Assembly: GCA_903862415.1 (NCBI GenBank)
Contig: CAIOYD010000061.1
Span: 1-36,564, forward strand
Reading direction: 5' to 3'
DNA length: 36,564 nt
Origin: an uncultured Oxalobacteraceae bacterium
Lineage (GTDB): Bacteria > Pseudomonadota > Gammaproteobacteria > Burkholderiales > Burkholderiaceae_D
Shown: piece by piece, positions 34,486 to 36,564 of the stretch
Position numbering within the stretch: position 1 is the first letter of the stretch
Layout: each line of letters starts with the position of its first letter
Translations under genes and position numbers: made by a program
The notes under the pieces: generated by a model
The model's database searches: none
Told to the model about the DNA's origin: nothing
The model's input: the letters and a program-made list of their open reading frames with translations, nothing else

Positions 34486-35247
34486 TCAGTCACTCGTCAC
34501 AGCATTCACTTCCTGTACTTCATAACCAAAGATAGTCCGGTAGAGAATACCTTTGAGCAGCAAGCCCATAGGAATGGTCCAGACCACGCCAATACCGAGC
34601 GGAATAACCGAAATCACCACGATCAAACCAAACACCAGATACAGACCAAACACCTTGAACCAGTGATGCGACACCGCTTTACGCGATGTTTCCAGCGCTT
34701 CCCACGGACTCATGCCTTTATCAAGGACCAGCGGAATCGCAAAAGAATAGGCCAGCGACAGATAGATTCCGGGAATAATGAGCAAAAGAAAGCCAATCAC
34801 AATCATCAGCAGCATCAGCAATGTGGTGCCAACCAACACCAGCACCTTGTCAAAATAAGCGTACACCTCGCTCCAGCGCACCTCGGCTCCAGCAGCGCAC
34901 TTAATTCCCATCATCGTCAACCCGGCACCGAGGGGTGTACTGATAAACATGTTGAGAATATTCTGCAGCACCACTCCGCCCACACCCGGAGGCGCAGCGT
35001 GCATCGCCATTGCTAAGGTCGGATTCGATGCGCCCAAAAAATATTGGCTAATCATCTGAAACATAATGCTCACCACAACAAAAAAAGCCAGCGCCGACCA
35101 GATCAATCCTTTATTGCCCTGCATGTTATCTTTCGCCTGCGTGAGCACGGCTGAAATTGAAAAATCATAGTTGCCAGCAATGGCGCTTTCAACCGAAGCG
35201 CCCTCCCCAGCAGCGTCCAAATACGAATACTCAGAATGTTCAGTCAT
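34486..35247 (-). CDS. multipass inner-membrane protein (YciC/DUF975/BPSS1780-like)
   Basis: 253 residues from the ATG at 35247, chosen because AAGAG lies just upstream and the longer frame (to 35313) adds an unlikely hydrophobic tail. The N-terminal 45 residues are acidic and soluble. About five or six hydrophobic segments follow (near residues 50-70, 90-110, 135-165, 195-225 and the end). The segment IPGIYLSLAYSFAIPLVLDKGMSPWEALETSRKAV is characteristic of integral membrane proteins with a duplicated core such as YciC and DUF975 (cited here only by its IPGIYLSLAYSF and SPWEALETSRK parts). The function is unknown. It is monocistronic with its own terminator. Confidence 0.75.
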   Translation of the reverse strand: MTEHSEYSYLDAAGEGASVESAIAGNYDFSISAVLTQAKDNMQGNKGLIWSALAFFVVVSIMFQMISQYFLGASNPTLAMAMHAAPPGVGGVVLQNILNMFISTPLGAGLTMMGIKCAAGAEVRWSEVYAYFDKVLVLVGTTLLMLLMIVIGFLLLIIPGIYLSLAYSFAIPLVLDKGMSPWEALETSRKAVSHHWFKVFGLYLVFGLIVVISVIPLGIGVVWTIPMGLLLKGILYRTIFGYEVQEVNAVTSD

Positions 35248-35374
35248 GGTGTGCTCTTTATAAAAATCAGACAGGATGATAGGGGGGAGCAATTCAACAA
35301 CAGAGCGCAGCATAGTGAATTAACATCGCTTTGGCAATCCCCTATTCAGGGCATTTTGTCTGCAATTTAGCCAT

Positions 35375-36220
35375 TTACTTAATCAGCAAACGATCTAAAC
35401 CGTAAATCGCAGACAGCTTGGCATCGAGCAGCGCCGTGGGCAGAATTTTTTTGTATAGCGGCAGTCGGGTACTGTTTTTCCCGCCACGAATAAGTAAAGG
35501 TGGTGTATCTCCCAGCAAAGCTGTCACCACCGGTCGGACAAACTCCTCTGCCGGCGTGGCTCCCTTCTGTCCTGCCTGGGCCCGTGCGCGGATGCCCTCA
35601 GCGGCCGGAAGATACAGAGACTCTGCTGGCAGGCGGATGGCAGATTCGGCATGCTCGCCAAAACTCGATAACACGCCGCCAGGTTGAATCACGACCACAC
35701 GTATCCCAAACGGCAGCAATTCCATACGCAAGGTGTCCGAGATTGAATGAATTGCTGCCTTACTCGAACAATATGCGCCAGCAAACGGAGTGGCCACCAC
35801 ACCAACAATGCTGCCGACATTTGCCACCACAGCAGGTCGGCCAGAATTTTCCGCTGCCGCACGCAGCAATTCCAGCGCGGCTTTGGTCACCATGATCGGG
35901 GCAATCACATTGGTTTCATACTGAGAGCGTAAATCTGCACGCGACAAATCGATCAGCGCACCCACCTGACTGAAGCCGGCATTATTAATGAGCACATCGA
36001 TGCCACCCCGTTCACGCGCGATCACCGCCATGGCATCGGCAATACACTGATCATCATTCACATCCAGTCGCAACGTCCGGATACCGGAGTTGGCCAGCAT
36101 AGACAGGCTTTCCAGTTTACGGGCCGTGGCATACACCACATGGCCGCGGCGTTTGAATTCCTGAGCCAAGGCCGCACCGATGCCACTTGAACATCCGGTA
36201 ATGCAGATAGTTTTTTGCAT
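35375..36220 (-). CDS. short-chain dehydrogenase/reductase (17-beta-HSD-like classical SDR)
   Basis: 281 residues, NAD(P)-dependent. Motifs: TGCSSGIG at residues 8-15, NNAGFSQ near 81-87, catalytic Ser in NVGSIVG near 138, YCSSK near 152-156, and the substrate-loop IQPGGVLSSFGE. The Ala-Arg-Lys after the first strand (YATARKLESL) suggests NADPH preference. It is unrelated to the other SDR in the window beyond family level. The substrate is unknown. The gene seems to stand alone, 127 bp upstream of the membrane-protein gene; the region to its right is non-coding. Confidence 0.87.
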   Translation of the reverse strand: MQKTICITGCSSGIGAALAQEFKRRGHVVYATARKLESLSMLANSGIRTLRLDVNDDQCIADAMAVIARERGGIDVLINNAGFSQVGALIDLSRADLRSQYETNVIAPIMVTKAALELLRAAAENSGRPAVVANVGSIVGVVATPFAGAYCSSKAAIHSISDTLRMELLPFGIRVVVIQPGGVLSSFGEHAESAIRLPAESLYLPAAEGIRARAQAGQKGATPAEEFVRPVVTALLGDTPPLLIRGGKNSTRLPLYKKILPTALLDAKLSAIYGLDRLLIK

Positions 36221-36339
36221 AAGAGTTTTTTATGAACCGGTAATTGAGTTAAGCCATTCATCACAATTTGTCAATGAAGCATCTTCAAGCAAATAACACT
36301 GAATGACAACTACTTTCCACACCGGGTGATTTGTCCACT

Positions 36340-36473
36340 GCGGAATGGTTACCAGCACTCGCTTTGCGGAGGTGCGAGCATGGGTGCGACCATGGTCGTA
36401 CGGGACTCCTCTACCTGCGGCAGACCGGCGATTCGCTGGTAGGCGAATCGCTTCGAGTCCCGCCGCATTCCGC
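36340..36473. repeat. nested palindromic element, possible structured RNA or dispersed repeat
   Basis: Outer arms GCGGAATG (36340-36347) and CATTCCGC (36466-36473) enclose a second pair, GGGACTC (36402-36408) and GAGTCCC (36455-36461). Within that lies a hairpin, GCGATTCGC (36428-36436) with GCGAATCGC (36443-36451) and a 6-nt loop. CGACCATGGTCG near 36387-36398 is a further palindrome. Small open frames run through it on both strands, but I take these as chance. The TTCGAGTCCC string recalls a tRNA T-arm, yet its 5' stem partner is missing. The 36221-36339 stretch before it holds nothing I recognise. Confidence 0.55.
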
Positions 36474-36498
36474 ACTGGCGGAATGCTCCACTTCGTCC

Positions 36499-36528
36499 AA
36501 AAAAAATGCCCGCTTGCGCGGGCATTTT
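36499..36528 (-). terminator. strong terminator near the right edge
   Basis: AAAATGCCCGC (36503-36513) and GCGGGCATTTT (36518-36528) form a perfect 11-bp stem with a TTGC loop. Read leftward it is followed by eight T (36499-36506), so it should end a minus-strand transcript entering from beyond the window; read rightward there is a shorter T-run of four. Confidence 0.85.
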
Positions 36529-36533
36529 AAATT

Positions 36534-36564
36534 TGGCGGAGTGGACGGGACATACCGTAAACCC
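36534..36564 (-). other. possible 3' end of a stable RNA, cut by the window edge
   Basis: On the minus strand the last bases before the terminator read CCACTCCGCCA, like the acceptor end of a tRNA with encoded CCA. However, the segment before it (GGGTTTACGGTATGTCCCGT) lacks a normal T-loop (TTCGANT) and a 5-bp T-stem. It may be a tRNA-derived repeat or another RNA. Too little is present to decide. Confidence 0.25.

Noticed and set aside
36230-36475. 81-codon minus-strand open frame, and overlapping small plus-strand frames
   Set aside because: They run through the nested palindromes and their sequence is explained by the repeat structure; no start signal.
36534-36564. tRNA gene on the minus strand ending in CCACTCCGCCA
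   Set aside because: No TTCGANT loop or 5-bp T-stem precedes the acceptor-like end, and the window stops before the rest; kept only as a low-confidence RNA end.

Overview
The window is chromosomal DNA of a moderate-GC proteobacterium, probably a betaproteobacterium (Burkholderiales-like). The main clue is the gene order argS - SPOR/FtsN-like protein - dsbA - SDR, which I associate with that group. A PPi-type phosphofructokinase and rdgC are compatible with it. This assignment is inference; a gammaproteobacterium is not excluded. I see no rRNA, CRISPR array, transposase or integrase.

Layout. 1-14.6 kb is mostly ordinary housekeeping DNA: a DUF1857/SRPBCC protein and a Rep helicase separated by a twice-repeated promoter-like element; an MFS transporter and a PPi-dependent phosphofructokinase; an orphan solute-binding protein; an argS-SPOR-dsbA-SDR group; rdgC; a cytoplasmic four-PAS histidine kinase; and an unrecognised protein that resembles a degenerate primase-polymerase (AEP) domain.

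14.6-28.5 kb is a 12-gene minus-strand operon. Seven of its eleven junctions are 4-bp ATGA overlaps. In transcription order it encodes a class III aminotransferase, CatI/CatJ-like 3-oxoadipate CoA-transferase subunits, two polar-amino-acid ABC permeases, the binding protein, a PuuC-like aldehyde dehydrogenase, a SpuC-like diamine aminotransferase, an M81 (MlrC-family) peptidase, the ABC ATPase, an exported M20 peptidase and an exported S9 peptidase. A sigma70-type promoter followed by an inverted repeat precedes it. A divergent IclR regulator of PcaR/PobR type sits beside it.

The most interesting reading is metabolic. A terminal-amine transaminase plus aldehyde dehydrogenase turns a terminal CH2-NH2 into COOH. 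A second class III transaminase can turn a beta-amino acid into a beta-keto acid. CatIJ then activates 3-oxoadipate. Applied to beta-lysine (3,6-diaminohexanoate), these give 3-amino-6-oxohexanoate, 3-aminoadipate, 3-oxoadipate and 3-oxoadipyl-CoA, one step per gene. A basic-amino-acid-type ABC importer, a peptidase of a family whose founder acts on a beta-amino-acid peptide, and a regulator from a family that senses 3-oxoadipate all fit. I propose this as a candidate undescribed beta-lysine (or related beta,omega-diamino acid) catabolic system. The final thiolase is not in the window.

28.5-36.6 kb continues with the IclR gene, a GNAT acetyltransferase, an exported metal-dependent amidohydrolase, a large TonB-dependent receptor (possibly the outer-membrane and periplasmic end of the same peptide-uptake theme), a multipass membrane protein, a second SDR, and a terminal non-coding stretch of nested palindromes ending in a strong terminator.
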